From assembly GCF_002946835.1 (NCBI RefSeq), contig NZ_CP026652.1, positions 1,488,001 to 1,552,000 of the forward strand: a stretch of DNA of 64,000 nucleotides, written 5' to 3'. Origin of the DNA: Streptomyces dengpaensis (lineage in GTDB: Bacteria > Actinomycetota > Actinomycetes > Streptomycetales > Streptomycetaceae). The translations under genes were made by a program, and so were the position numbers. Under the pieces are notes generated by a model, which was not told the DNA's origin, ran no database searches, and saw only the letters and a program-made list of their open reading frames with translations. Below, one piece after another: positions 8,787 to 16,716 of the stretch (positions are counted from its first letter, which is position 1; each line of letters begins with the position of its first letter).

Positions 8787-10103
8787 CTACTCCTGCGGTG
8801 TGGTCTCCTCGCGGATGACCTGCTGCGCCACCTTGAACGCGCTGTTCGCCGCCGGTACGCCGCAGTAGACGGCCGCCTGGAGGAGCACCTCCTTGATCTC
8901 CACCGGGGTGAGGCCGTTGCGGAGGGCCGCGCGGGTGTGGAAGGCGAGCTCGTCGAGGTGGCCGCCCGCGACCAGCGCGGTGAGCGTCACGCAGCTGCGC
9001 GAACGCCGGTCGAGCCCGGGCCGGTCCCAGATCTCGCCCCACGCGTACCGGGTGATGAACTCCTGGAAGTCCCCGGAGAACTCGTCCGCCGAAGCCAGCG
9101 CCCGGTCGACATGCGCGTCCCCGAGCACCTCCCGACGGACCTTGATCCCGGCGTCGTACGGGTCGGGGCGGCCCATGCCCATACCCAGCCCCATGGCCTC
9201 GGGCTGCGCGGCGGGCGGGGCGATCTCGGCGACCGGCCCCATCTGCGGGGGCGGAGCGGCCAGCACGGGCCTGACCGGGGAGGCCGGGATCGCCATCTGG
9301 CCGGTGGCCGAGTCGAAGGCGGGTTGCCAGGCGGTGGAGAAGTGCCGTACGAGCAGGTCCGTGACCGCGGCGGGCTGTTCCACCGGGACCAGGTGGGATG
9401 CGCCGGGTACGACCGCGAGCCGGGCGTCCGGTATCCCGGCGACCAGCGTGCGCGCCTCGGCGGGCCCGGTGACCTGGTCGTCCGAGCCCACGAGCACGAG
9501 GGTCGGAACGCCGATCCGGGTGAGTTCGGCGCGTACGTCGAACGCGGCGAGCGCCTCGCAGGCCGCGATGTAGCAGCCGGGGTCGGTGGTGCGGACCATC
9601 TGTACGGCCCACTCGGTGATCGCCGGCTGGGCCGCGGCGAACCCGCTCGTGAACCAGCGCTCGGGCGATGTGCGCGCCATCGGGTCGAGGCCGTTCGTGC
9701 GCACGATCACACCGCGCTGGCGGAACTCGTCGGCCGTGCCGAACCGCGGCGAGGCCGCGATCAGGGCAAGCGAGGCGATCCGCTCCGGGTGGCGCAGGGC
9801 GAGCTCGATCCCGATCGCGCCGCTGAGTGCGCAGCCCGCGTAGCCGAAGCGGTGCACGCCGAGGCTGTCGAGGGTGGCGAGCAGCCGTGCGGCGAGTTCG
9901 CTGACGGAACCCGCGGGGTACGCGGGGGCTCCGCCGTGGCCCGGCAGGTCGAACCGGAAGATCCGCCAGTTCTTCGACAGCTCCGGGATCTGCCGGTCCC
10001 ACATGTGCCATGTGGTACCCAGGGAGGGCCCCAGGATCAGGACCGGAGCCTCTTCTGGCCCGTCAAAGCGGTATTGCAGGGTGTTCGGTGGTGTCTCGCT
10101 CAC
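8787..10103 (-). CDS. pcaDC: PcaD-PcaC fusion: 3-oxoadipate enol-lactonase / 4-carboxymuconolactone decarboxylase
   Basis: In the beta-ketoadipate pathway, PcaC decarboxylates 4-carboxymuconolactone and PcaD hydrolyses the resulting enol-lactone. The protein (438 residues) has an alpha/beta hydrolase domain (about 1-260). A Pro/Met-rich linker follows (about 265-315), then a carboxymuconolactone decarboxylase domain (about 320-430: RPGLDRRSRSCVTLTALVAGG, ELAFHTRAALRNGLTPVEIKE, QAAVYCGVPAANSAF). In the hydrolase domain the acid (LVGSDDQVTG) and His (PGASHLVPVE) are visible. The nucleophile elbow reads GCALSG, with Ala where Ser is expected. No other pca gene is in the window. The start is GTG at 10103. 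Confidence 0.88.
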   Translation of the reverse strand: MSETPPNTLQYRFDGPEEAPVLILGPSLGTTWHMWDRQIPELSKNWRIFRFDLPGHGGAPAYPAGSVSELAARLLATLDSLGVHRFGYAGCALSGAIGIELALRHPERIASLALIAASPRFGTADEFRQRGVIVRTNGLDPMARTSPERWFTSGFAAAQPAITEWAVQMVRTTDPGCYIAACEALAAFDVRAELTRIGVPTLVLVGSDDQVTGPAEARTLVAGIPDARLAVVPGASHLVPVEQPAAVTDLLVRHFSTAWQPAFDSATGQMAIPASPVRPVLAAPPPQMGPVAEIAPPAAQPEAMGLGMGMGRPDPYDAGIKVRREVLGDAHVDRALASADEFSGDFQEFITRYAWGEIWDRPGLDRRSRSCVTLTALVAGGHLDELAFHTRAALRNGLTPVEIKEVLLQAAVYCGVPAANSAFKVAQQVIREETTPQE

Positions 10104-10206
10104 CCGTCAGACCCTCTCATCTGTCACGAGATGTCACATCGCCGGGGTGAATCTAGCGGGCCTCGTCCCACTCTCGCCAAGTCGCTCGATTGGTAGTCCT
10201 CATGGG

Positions 10207-11412
10207 TCACGCCTTCTCCTCCGCCGCAGCCCCGTGCAGGCCATCCCATGTGGTGGCGGCTCCGCGAAGATCCTCTACATCCGGCTTGACGTACCACCGC
10301 TTGGTTGTCTTTACGTTCGTATGCCCAGCCCATCGCGCGAGGATGTGGTCCGGGACACCGTTGTTGGCCAGGAAGGTAAAGCACGACGCGCGTGCGTCGT
10401 AGAGCCTGACGCGACGGAGTCCGAGAAGCTCCATAAGCCGGTACGCGCGCCGACGAAGTTGCTTGATCGTGAAGGCATCCCCTGCTTCGTGCACCAACAC
10501 GTAGCGTGACACCACGTACGCTTCCCCCAGAGCGAGCCTCTCATCCGCTTGGAGAGCCCTGAACGCCTTGAGAGCGGCTAGCACCGGAGCCGGCAGCGGC
10601 AGAACCCGCTCGCCCGCAAGAGACTTGGTGTCCTTCTCCACTACGTATCGATTTCCCAACATCGTGCGCGTGTTGGCAATGACGATCGTGGCGTTTTCCA
10701 AGTTAACGTCGTCCCACCGAAGGCCGCAGACTTCAGCTGGACGGAGCCCCATCAGTGAAAGAAGAAGCGCAGCGTATAGACGCTCCCCCCTAATGCCTTG
10801 GATGAACTTCTGAACCTCCTGGACATTCCAGGGTTGCACCTCCTCTTTACTTTTCCGCTCCTCTTTGCGCGCCCTACGGGGTATGGTCACGTGTGCAGCA
10901 ACATTTACATGCACCAACCGCCGGGTAACGGCCCTTCCCAGAGCTTCCTTTAGTCGAGCAAGACTCATATCCACACTTGTGGCTCCGAGTGGCGACCCAG
11001 CCCTTTTGCCACGCACACGGCCATGCGTCAGCGCCCAGTCTCTCCACTCTTCCACATGCTCTTCAGTAAGGTCCTGGAGGCGGATGTTGCCAAGTCTCCC
11101 CCGAACTCGGTCCAGGGTAATCCTGTAGCTGTAGATGGTGGTTTCTTCGAGGTCATCGGCTTTCATAGCCAACCACCGGTCGAGCCATTCGTTCACGGTG
11201 ATCTTGTTAGGCGGCACGAACGAGCCCTCGTTCCGCCGGTTAGTTATGCTCGCGTACTCAGCCTTCGCTTCCTTCAATGAATCGAAGGTGCGCCTCAACT
11301 GCTTTCGCTTCCCGGTCTCGGGGTCGATCCCTACATCGACAACAAACCGATATCTAACCATCCCCTTCGAGTTCGGCTGAAGCTTCTTGATCGGATCGGA
11401 CAGAATACTCAC
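10207..11412 (-). CDS. int: Tyrosine-type site-specific integrase
   Basis: This recombinase integrates or excises a mobile element. The protein (about 400 residues) has an Arm-type N-terminus (VRYRFVVDVGIDPETGKRKQLRRTFDSL), an SAM-like core-binding domain (about 60-170: TVNEWLDRWLAMK, LGNIRLQDLTEEHVEEW) and the catalytic domain. The catalytic residues seen are Arg in LMGLRPAEVCGLRW, Arg in YDARASCFTF, His in RWAGHTNVKTT and Tyr in KRWYVKP. The usual HxxR motif reads YDAR here. Base composition is clearly less GC-rich than neighbouring genes. The start is uncertain: GTG 11412 sits very close to its AAGGAG, and a further start inside is possible. It marks the left edge of the accessory region. 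Confidence 0.9.
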   Translation of the reverse strand: MSILSDPIKKLQPNSKGMVRYRFVVDVGIDPETGKRKQLRRTFDSLKEAKAEYASITNRRNEGSFVPPNKITVNEWLDRWLAMKADDLEETTIYSYRITLDRVRGRLGNIRLQDLTEEHVEEWRDWALTHGRVRGKRAGSPLGATSVDMSLARLKEALGRAVTRRLVHVNVAAHVTIPRRARKEERKSKEEVQPWNVQEVQKFIQGIRGERLYAALLLSLMGLRPAEVCGLRWDDVNLENATIVIANTRTMLGNRYVVEKDTKSLAGERVLPLPAPVLAALKAFRALQADERLALGEAYVVSRYVLVHEAGDAFTIKQLRRRAYRLMELLGLRRVRLYDARASCFTFLANNGVPDHILARWAGHTNVKTTKRWYVKPDVEDLRGAATTWDGLHGAAAEEKA

Positions 11413-11644
11413 TCTCCTTGACCTTAGGGGACGAACTGGCTGCGTTGCCCGCCGCGGCTCCACCGCCAAGCACAGCCGTGCGAACACCGTCAATGCTCTG
11501 CACGATCCCCGGTTTCGGTAACCGGGGATCACCTGCTACGTATCGCCCTGCGCGACGAGGGCCTGTCCCTCGCTGCCCCGATTCGGCATCGGTCAAGCGG
11601 CCAGCCGCTAGGTCCCGACGAGTTACTGCTCCGAGGTGCACCAC
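11354..11644 (-). CDS. Small ORF upstream of integrase, possible accessory gene of the element
   Basis: A 96-residue frame begins at GTG 11644 and overlaps the 5' end of the integrase gene in another frame. It begins MVHLGAVTRRDLAAGRL and contains GDPRLPKPGIVQSIDGVRTAV. Short genes in this position of actinobacterial integrative elements often encode excisionases, but I see no clear helix-turn-helix. An 11-bp inverted repeat (11504-11530) lies inside it. It could be non-coding sequence upstream of int. Treat as tentative. Confidence 0.3.
   Translation of the reverse strand: MVHLGAVTRRDLAAGRLTDAESGQRGTGPRRAGRYVAGDPRLPKPGIVQSIDGVRTAVLGGGAAAGNAASSSPKVKESEYSVRSDQEASAELEGDG
11504..11530. promoter_or_regulatory. 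11-bp inverted repeat upstream of integrase gene
   Basis: GATCCCCGGTT (11504-11514) and AACCGGGGATC (11520-11530) form a perfect inverted repeat with a 5-base spacer, about 90 bases upstream of the integrase start. It could be an operator, an Xis/Int arm site or a transcript hairpin; the sequence does not decide. Confidence 0.45.
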
Positions 11645-12338
11645 GATGTATGAGAGGGTCGCGCGGGCAACGCAATGTCAGCGCTGTAGCAGATCCTCAC
11701 CGAACAGCCCACCGGCGCAGACACAGAGACTGACCACCGTGTCCAGGGCTCTGCAGTTCCCCGTCTCCTGGGCGATCCACGCGTTCATAGCTCCGAGCGC
11801 TAAGAGGACGGGGGCTGTGAAGCGGGCAGATCGGATTGCGGGATTTGGCAGGTGGACCTCCTTGGGGTTGCGCTCGGTCATGGCACCGAGTAGCGCGGGC
11901 TGTGGACTGGGGACGGCCGACCATCTGCCGGTTCGGCCCGGAGGCCCGCATACCTTCACTGACCTGGTGTTTTCCAGGTCGTTGTACGTTGGCATGATCC
12001 CGGCGGAGGTTCCAGTCCGTTGGGGCTGTTTCTCGTCTGCCGTGAGCTGAAGGTCTCCGGCAGACACTCACTCGCTGCTCGGGGCCTTGCTGCACGTGTA
12101 TGGACGCCTCAGTCGCGCCGCAGAAACGGGAAGCGGCAGTGCGTGAGCTGGGCTAGGTACAGAGGAAAAACGCTGCGCGAGGCGCACCGGGTGCTGCTCG
12201 CGCTGCCGAGCCGTCGCACCGTCCTGCTGACCTTGCGGCGCCCCTCGACGTTCCGGCCGCGCCTGGCACGGCCGATAGAATGTCCGGGCCCGGCCGCCGC
12301 CCCGGTGAGGGGCCCGTGTCCGGCGAGAGGACCCCGCA
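11645..12338. other. Gene-poor interval between the integrase region and gpsA-like gene
   Basis: About 690 bases hold no gene I can support. A minus-strand frame from ATG 11881 to 11678 (67 residues, MTERNPKEVHLPNPAIRSAR...) has no convincing ribosome-binding site and no recognisable family, but could be a small gene of the integrated element. The rest contains overlapping GC-rich shadow frames. The gpsA ribosome-binding site GAGAGG is at 12325-12330. Confidence 0.4.
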
Positions 12339-13352
12339 GTGAGCCAGCACCGTTCCGCCCGTGCGGCGGTGTTCTCGGCCGGGTCCTGGGGTACCGCAGT
12401 CGCCAAGATCCTGGCCGACGCCGGCACCGACGTCATCGTGCACGCCCGACGGGACGAGATCGCCGAGGCGATCAACACGGTTCACCGCAACCCTGGTTAC
12501 TTCCCGGACGTCGAGCTGCCCGCCTCCCTGGCGGCCACGACCGACCCGGCCGCCGCGCTTCACCGTGCGGACTACCTCGTGCTGTCCATCCCCGCACAGT
12601 CCCTGCGGACCAACCTCGCTCTGTGGACGCCGCACATCGGGCCTGACACCGTGATCGTGTCTCTGATGAAGGGCATCGAACTGTGCAGCGGGCAACGGGC
12701 GAGCCAGGTCATCACCGAGGTGACCGGCGTCAGTGCGGACCGGGTCGCGGTGCTGTCGGGCCCGAACCTCGCCCGCGAGATCATGGACGGCGAGCCCGCC
12801 GCCGCCACCGTCGCCTGCCCCGACGAGGACGCCGCCCGCCGCTTTCAGCAGGCGTGCCGCACCTCGTACTTCCGGCCCTACACCAGCACCGACATCATCG
12901 GCTGCGAGCTGGGCGGCGCGATGAAGAACGTCATCGCCCTGGCGGTCGGCATCGCCTCGGGCATGGGCCTGGGCGACAACGCGTCGGCGATGCTCGTCAC
13001 TCGCGGGCTGGCGGAGACCACCCGACTGGCGGTGGCCATGGGCGCTCAGCCAGCCACCCTCGCGGGGCTTGCCGGCCTCGGCGACCTCGTGGCCACCTGC
13101 TCCTCCCCGCTCTCCCGCAACCGCACATTCGGCACCCACCTCGGCCACGGCCTGAGCGTCGAACAGGCGACGGCCGCCACCCGGCAGACCACCGAGGGCG
13201 TCAAATCCGCCGAGGCGATCCTCGCCTTGGCTCATGTCCACGGCGTCGACATGCCGATCACCCAAGTGATCTCCGCCCTGCTGCACGAGAGGGCCACCCT
13301 CGACGAAGCCGCCGCCGCGCTCATGCAGCGGCCCCCCAAGCCCGAGCGCTGA
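12339..13352 (+). CDS. gpsA: NAD(P)H-dependent glycerol-3-phosphate dehydrogenase (accessory copy)
   Basis: GpsA reduces dihydroxyacetone phosphate to sn-glycerol 3-phosphate for lipid synthesis. The 337-residue protein has the nucleotide-binding loop in altered form (FSAGSWGTAVAKIL instead of the usual GAGSWGTA). It also has the family motifs VLSIPAQSLR, SLMKGIEL, VLSGPNLAREI, GCELGGAMKNVIALAVGIASGMGLGDN (catalytic Lys in GAMKN), GLAGLGDLVATCSS, SRNRTFG and TEGVKSAEAI. The GTG start at 12339 is fixed by GAGAGG at 12325-12330. Position beside an integrase and in a Nudix-rich region suggests an accessory copy with a specialised role, but that is inference. Substrate could differ from DHAP. Confidence 0.9.
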   Translation: MSQHRSARAAVFSAGSWGTAVAKILADAGTDVIVHARRDEIAEAINTVHRNPGYFPDVELPASLAATTDPAAALHRADYLVLSIPAQSLRTNLALWTPHIGPDTVIVSLMKGIELCSGQRASQVITEVTGVSADRVAVLSGPNLAREIMDGEPAAATVACPDEDAARRFQQACRTSYFRPYTSTDIIGCELGGAMKNVIALAVGIASGMGLGDNASAMLVTRGLAETTRLAVAMGAQPATLAGLAGLGDLVATCSSPLSRNRTFGTHLGHGLSVEQATAATRQTTEGVKSAEAILALAHVHGVDMPITQVISALLHERATLDEAAAALMQRPPKPER

Positions 13353-13415
13353 CCCCCGCGCTGCTCGTCCCGGAGACGATGCCGTATGACATCGCAGCCG
13401 GGAATCGAAGCGAAA

Positions 13416-13431
13416 GACGTCCCGGGACGTC
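13416..13431. promoter_or_regulatory. Palindromic GACGTCCCGGGACGTC element upstream of HD-domain gene
   Basis: The 16-base perfect palindrome GACGTCCCGGGACGTC ends 49 bases before the HD gene start. It shares the GGACGTCC half-site with elements at 15300-15352 and 41209-41228, so I infer an operator for a common regulator, with the DUF5919-like protein at 14540-15289 as first candidate. Confidence 0.6.
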
Positions 13432-13480
13432 CGGCCGATCACCGGCCAGCACCCGCGCCTTACGTCATAGTCTGCCGAGC

Positions 13481-14038
13481 ATGGATCTCACCCTTTGGGC
13501 CCGTGACCTGGCCGGGTCCCTCCTTGCCGCGCCCCTGCCTCGACGCTGGGCACACTCTCAGGGCGTCGCCGCAAAGGCCCAGTCCCTGGCAGGAATCCTT
13601 GGCGACGATGCGGAACTGCTGTGGGCCGCGGCGATGCTGCACGACATCGGCTACGCGCCGTCACTGGCCACGACGGGGTTCCATCCGCTGGACGGCGCCC
13701 GTTACCTGCGTGACCATTCGGCCGCGGACGAGCGTTTGGTCCGGCTGGTCGCCAACCACTCTTGCGCGCTGTTGGAGGCGGAAGAGCGCGGAATGCGGGA
13801 AGAACTGGAGGCCGAGTTCCCGATCCTCGACCACGCCGAGTTGGTGGATGCCCTCGTGTATTGCGACATGACGACCACCCCTGACGGCACCCCCACCATG
13901 GTGGATGCCAGGCTGGCGGAGATCCTTACCCGGTACGACCGCGACAGCGCTGTCGGCCGATTCATTCGCCGGGCCGATGAGGATCTCCATGCTGCAGTGC
14001 ACAGAGTCGAGGCCCGGCTGATCCTGACCGAGGGGTAA
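13481..14038 (+). CDS. HD-domain metal-dependent phosphohydrolase
   Basis: The 185-residue protein is probably a small nucleotide or nucleic-acid phosphohydrolase. HD-family features appear in order: His in RRWAHSQGVA, the paired HD in AAMLHDIGYAP, His in GFHPLDGARYL, His in LVANHSCA and Asp in VDALVYCDMTTTPDGTP. That is the HD/HDIG arrangement of about 100-180-residue enzymes. The ATG at 13481 lies 49 bases after the palindromic GACGTC element. The gene is convergent with the Nudix gene at 14054, 15 bases away. No substrate can be inferred. Confidence 0.85.
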   Translation: MDLTLWARDLAGSLLAAPLPRRWAHSQGVAAKAQSLAGILGDDAELLWAAAMLHDIGYAPSLATTGFHPLDGARYLRDHSAADERLVRLVANHSCALLEAEERGMREELEAEFPILDHAELVDALVYCDMTTTPDGTPTMVDARLAEILTRYDRDSAVGRFIRRADEDLHAAVHRVEARLILTEG

Positions 14039-14040
14039 AG

Positions 14041-14055
14041 GAGCGCACAGCGCTC
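14041..14055. terminator. Short hairpin between convergent genes
   Basis: GAGCGC (14041-14046) and GCGCTC (14050-14055) form a 6-bp stem with a 3-base loop between the convergent HD and Nudix genes, touching the stop codon of the latter. Weak as a terminator. Confidence 0.3.
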
Positions 14056-14524
14056 AGTCGACGTGGGGGTGCGTCCCGTCCAGGTAGTGGGCGATCTGGC
14101 GGCGCATCGAGGGATGGATGTCGTACGAGTCCAGATCGTCGGGCAGGACCCAGCGGACGTCGTCTGCTTCGTCGTTGACGGTCGGTTCGCCGCCGACGGG
14201 GCGTCCGATCACGGTCACCTCGTATGCCTGCCGGATCTCGCCGTCTGTGTAGGCCACCACGTGTTCAGGGAGCGAGTAGACGCCGAGGAGCCCGATGGGC
14301 AAGACATCGACTCCGGTCTCCTCCTTACATTCCCGCACCGCGCACTGGGCCGGGGATTCACCGATGTCCATAGCTCCGCCGGGCAGCGCGTACTGACCCG
14401 TATCGCGACGGCGCTGCAGGAGGATCGCGCCGTCGGTCTCCCGGACGGCGAGCATGTTGCACGCCGGGATCAGGGTGTTCGGCTTGGGTGCGTTCTCGTC
14501 ATACCAGTACTCCGTACGTCCCAT
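14054..14524 (-). CDS. Nudix hydrolase
   Basis: Nudix enzymes hydrolyse nucleoside diphosphates linked to another group. This one has 156 residues and a complete Nudix box (GAMDIGESPAQCAVRECKEETGV, about residues 50-72) preceded by the expected LLQRRRDTGQYALPGG. The N-terminus (RTEYWYDENAPKPNTLIPA) resembles ADP-ribose or general house-cleaning types, but substrate is not determinable. It lies just downstream of the DUF5919-like regulator on the same strand (15-base gap) and is probably co-transcribed. Confidence 0.92.
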   Translation of the reverse strand: MGRTEYWYDENAPKPNTLIPACNMLAVRETDGAILLQRRRDTGQYALPGGAMDIGESPAQCAVRECKEETGVDVLPIGLLGVYSLPEHVVAYTDGEIRQAYEVTVIGRPVGGEPTVNDEADDVRWVLPDDLDSYDIHPSMRRQIAHYLDGTHPHVD

Positions 14525-14539
14525 CGCGGGCCGTGCTCC

Positions 14540-15289
14540 TTACATGGATTCGGGTGACCAGGGTTTTGCAGTCTCCCAGACCGCGTCGAAGCTGCCGGTG
14601 TAGTGGTCGAACCAGCCGTCGTCCCCCAGGCGTCGCAGTTCGAACAGGGGGTTGGCGCTGGCGGGCTGCCCCCAGACGTGCGGGTTGACGAGGAGTGCGT
14701 CGTCGAAGCGGAAGAGGCTGTTGTACAGGGTTGTGTCGTGCAGGCGTACCTCGCAGCCGGGGGTGCCGATCAGCTTGCGGTAGTAGGTGAGTGATGCCCT
14801 GATCTTCGCGGAGAGGGTGCCGCCGATCCCTTCCTCCTCGTCCCGGACGGCGACCGCTTTGCCGGATGGGTCGCCGAAACAGAGGCGGACCCGGACGCCG
14901 GCGTCGGCGCGCTCGGCGAGCATCGCCGCCACGCGCGGGTTGGTCTGGGCGAAGAACGTTCCGCTGAATACCAGGACGTCGATGTGCTGCTGCGCGGACT
15001 TCAGGAGGCGGACCCAGGTCTTCTGTGGGACGCTCGCGCGGTTGGGAAAGGCGGCGACCAGTTCCGTCTGCTCTGTCGGCTGTCCCGGGGTGTCGTCCTC
15101 CTCCGGCGGCCACAGATACGATTCGTCCACGCCGAGACTCTGCGCAACCGCCCAGCGGTGCCTGCGGAGTGGCTGCCGGCCCAGGCTGATCCAGCGCTCC
15201 ACCGTCTTGACGTCGACTTCGCAGGAGGCCGCAAGGTCCTCCGGGGTCACCTTCCGCTGGATCATCACCGTACGCAGCCGCTCGTTCAC
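14540..15289 (-). CDS. HTH regulator with C-terminal PLD-like (DUF5919-type) domain
   Basis: This is probably a DNA-binding regulator. Residues 1-60 form an XRE-like helix-turn-helix (RKVTPEDLAASCEVDVKTVERWISLGRQPLRRHRW). The rest resembles the DUF5919 domain of actinobacteria, which has a phospholipase-D-like fold (IDVLVFSGTFFAQTNPRVAAML, GVRVRLCFGDPSG, LTYYRKLIG, EVRLHDTTLYNSLFRFDDALLVNPHVWG). Canonical HKD motifs are not seen, so it may bind rather than hydrolyse. GTG at 15289 is the start. It is divergent from the HAD gene, and the shared interval carries three palindromes. Its targets may be the GGACGTCC sites of this window. The DUF name is from memory. Confidence 0.75.
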   Translation of the reverse strand: MNERLRTVMIQRKVTPEDLAASCEVDVKTVERWISLGRQPLRRHRWAVAQSLGVDESYLWPPEEDDTPGQPTEQTELVAAFPNRASVPQKTWVRLLKSAQQHIDVLVFSGTFFAQTNPRVAAMLAERADAGVRVRLCFGDPSGKAVAVRDEEEGIGGTLSAKIRASLTYYRKLIGTPGCEVRLHDTTLYNSLFRFDDALLVNPHVWGQPASANPLFELRRLGDDGWFDHYTGSFDAVWETAKPWSPESM

Positions 15290-15299
15290 ATTCGCATCT

Positions 15300-15352
15300 T
15301 CCCAGGACGTCCTGGGACGCGGCAAGATCTTGCGGGACGCCAGGACGTCCCA
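15300..15352. promoter_or_regulatory. Cluster of three palindromes in the divergent regulator/HAD promoter region
   Basis: In order: CCCAGGACGTCCTGGG (15301-15316, perfect palindrome), GCAAGATCTTGC (15322-15333, perfect palindrome) and GGGACGCCAGGACGTCCC (15334-15351, imperfect). They lie 11 bases upstream of the regulator start and 46 bases upstream of the HAD start. Outer boxes share the GGACGTCC core with 13416 and 41209. Placement fits autoregulation plus control of the HAD gene. Confidence 0.65.
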
Positions 15353-15397
15353 AGAGGGCACTATTAACAGGCAGTTCACGCTGCATACCCTGGGCAC

Positions 15398-16087
15398 GTG
15401 CAGCTCATCGTGCTCTGGGACGTGGACCACACCCTCGTAGACAACGCCGGCGTGAGCAAAGAGATCTACGCCAGTGCCTTCAAGGACCTCGCGGGGCGGG
15501 ATGCCGAGCTGCCCGCGCCGACGGAAGGGCGCACGGACCGAGCGATCATGCGCGAGATGTTCGCCCAGCACGGTCTGCCGGTTCCCCAATGGGAGTCGGC
15601 GCAGCGGGCGCTGGAAAAAGCCGGGCGGGGCCGCGAGGAGGATCTGCGACGACGGGGCCGGGTTCTGCCCGGTGTCCAGGAGGCATTGAAGGCGCTCGCG
15701 ACAGACTCCGAGATCTGCTCGTCGGTCCTCACGGGCAACATCGCGGCGAATGCGCGCGTCAAGCTGGGGGCTTTCGGTCTCGACGGCCTGCTCGACATGC
15801 CCGTGGGTGGGTACGGCGAGGACAGCGAGGACCGGGCCCGTCTCGTCGATGCTGCCCGGGCCCGGATTCACGCCGCCTATGGCGTGGCAATGATGACGCC
15901 GACCGTGCTGATCGGTGACACGCCTCGCGACGTGCGGGCGGCGCATGACGCCGAGGCGCGCTGTATTGCTGTCGCCTCGGGCATCCACTCGGTGGCGGAA
16001 CTCCGTGCCGCTGGCGCCGACTTCCTCCTTCCGGAACTGACGGATACGGATGGCCTGTTGGCCCACCTGCGCGCAGCAGCGGCCTGA
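15398..16087 (+). CDS. HAD-superfamily hydrolase (phosphoglycolate phosphatase-like)
   Basis: The 229-residue soluble phosphatase shows the four HAD motifs: DVDHTLVDN (nucleophile Asp near the N-terminus), SVLTGN (motif II), Lys in NARVKLGAFG (motif III) and VLIGDTPRDVRAAHDA (motif IV). A helical cap lies between motifs I and II. The layout resembles Gph-type phosphatases. The GTG at 15398 follows a TATTAACA element at 15361-15370. The gene is divergent from the DUF5919-like regulator gene and shares its operator region, so I infer common control. It is convergent with the methyltransferase gene at 16147. Confidence 0.9.
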   Translation: MQLIVLWDVDHTLVDNAGVSKEIYASAFKDLAGRDAELPAPTEGRTDRAIMREMFAQHGLPVPQWESAQRALEKAGRGREEDLRRRGRVLPGVQEALKALATDSEICSSVLTGNIAANARVKLGAFGLDGLLDMPVGGYGEDSEDRARLVDAARARIHAAYGVAMMTPTVLIGDTPRDVRAAHDAEARCIAVASGIHSVAELRAAGADFLLPELTDTDGLLAHLRAAAA

Positions 16088-16146
16088 GCCGGCCTGTCCC
16101 TGCCACCGGAGGGCCTCAGAGAGGTCAGGATTTGGATCGTGACGGG

Positions 16147-16716
16147 TCAGGGGCGCAGGGCGTAGCAGCGCATCGAGTCCAGGTCTTCGCTTCGTACCGA
16201 TGACCAGGACGCGGTCAGCAATTCCGCCTGCTGCATAGTGATTCCGATCGATTTCCGTTCCTCCGGGAGGCGTTCAGCAAGAGGGGTCACCAGCCAGAAG
16301 GTTCCGCCGGGCGGGAGGAGGCATCGGATGCGGTCGAGGAATGCGGGCTTGTCCTTGATGAAGGCGAACACCAGGCGGCAGGTGACGAGGGCGTAGCCGG
16401 CGTCGGGAAGCACACTGGTGTCGCCGGTCTCGATGTCCAGCTGCTGGAAGACCGGGCCGTCGTTCGCGTTTTGCTCGGCCTGGGCGATCTTCAGAGCGGC
16501 GGAGGAGCAGTCGATCGCCGTGGTGCGGTATCCCAGGTCGGCGTGCAGGTACCGGGCGAGCGTGCCGTCGCCGCAGCCGATGTCGAGCGCGGGCCGGCCG
16601 CGGCCGGCGCTGAGGAAGTGGCGGGTCAGCTGTTGTTCCTCGGGGCCGAGGCTGCGGTAGCGGCGCCCCGAGGCCCAGAGCGGGTCCCAGTAATCGGCCG
16701 GGTCGGTGATCGTCAT
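16147..16716 (-). CDS. Class I SAM-dependent methyltransferase (TPMT/TehB-like)
   Basis: A 189-residue small-molecule methyltransferase. It starts MTITDPADYWDPLWASG, and motif I is ALDIGCGDGTLARYL (about residues 43-57). The next acidic motif is TTAIDCSSAALKIAQAE, followed by ALVTCRLVFAFIKDK and a late strand FWLVTPLAERL. This resembles thiopurine/tellurite-type methyltransferases acting on small acceptors. It is the last gene of a minus-strand operon: its ATG overlaps the MFS stop (ATGA). Proximity to an exporter fits tailoring of an exported small molecule, which is inference. Confidence 0.87.
   Translation of the reverse strand: MTITDPADYWDPLWASGRRYRSLGPEEQQLTRHFLSAGRGRPALDIGCGDGTLARYLHADLGYRTTAIDCSSAALKIAQAEQNANDGPVFQQLDIETGDTSVLPDAGYALVTCRLVFAFIKDKPAFLDRIRCLLPPGGTFWLVTPLAERLPEERKSIGITMQQAELLTASWSSVRSEDLDSMRCYALRP

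Noticed and set aside
11678..11881. 67-residue minus-strand frame MTERNPKEVHLP...
   Set aside because: No ribosome-binding site and no family; mentioned within the intergenic entry only.
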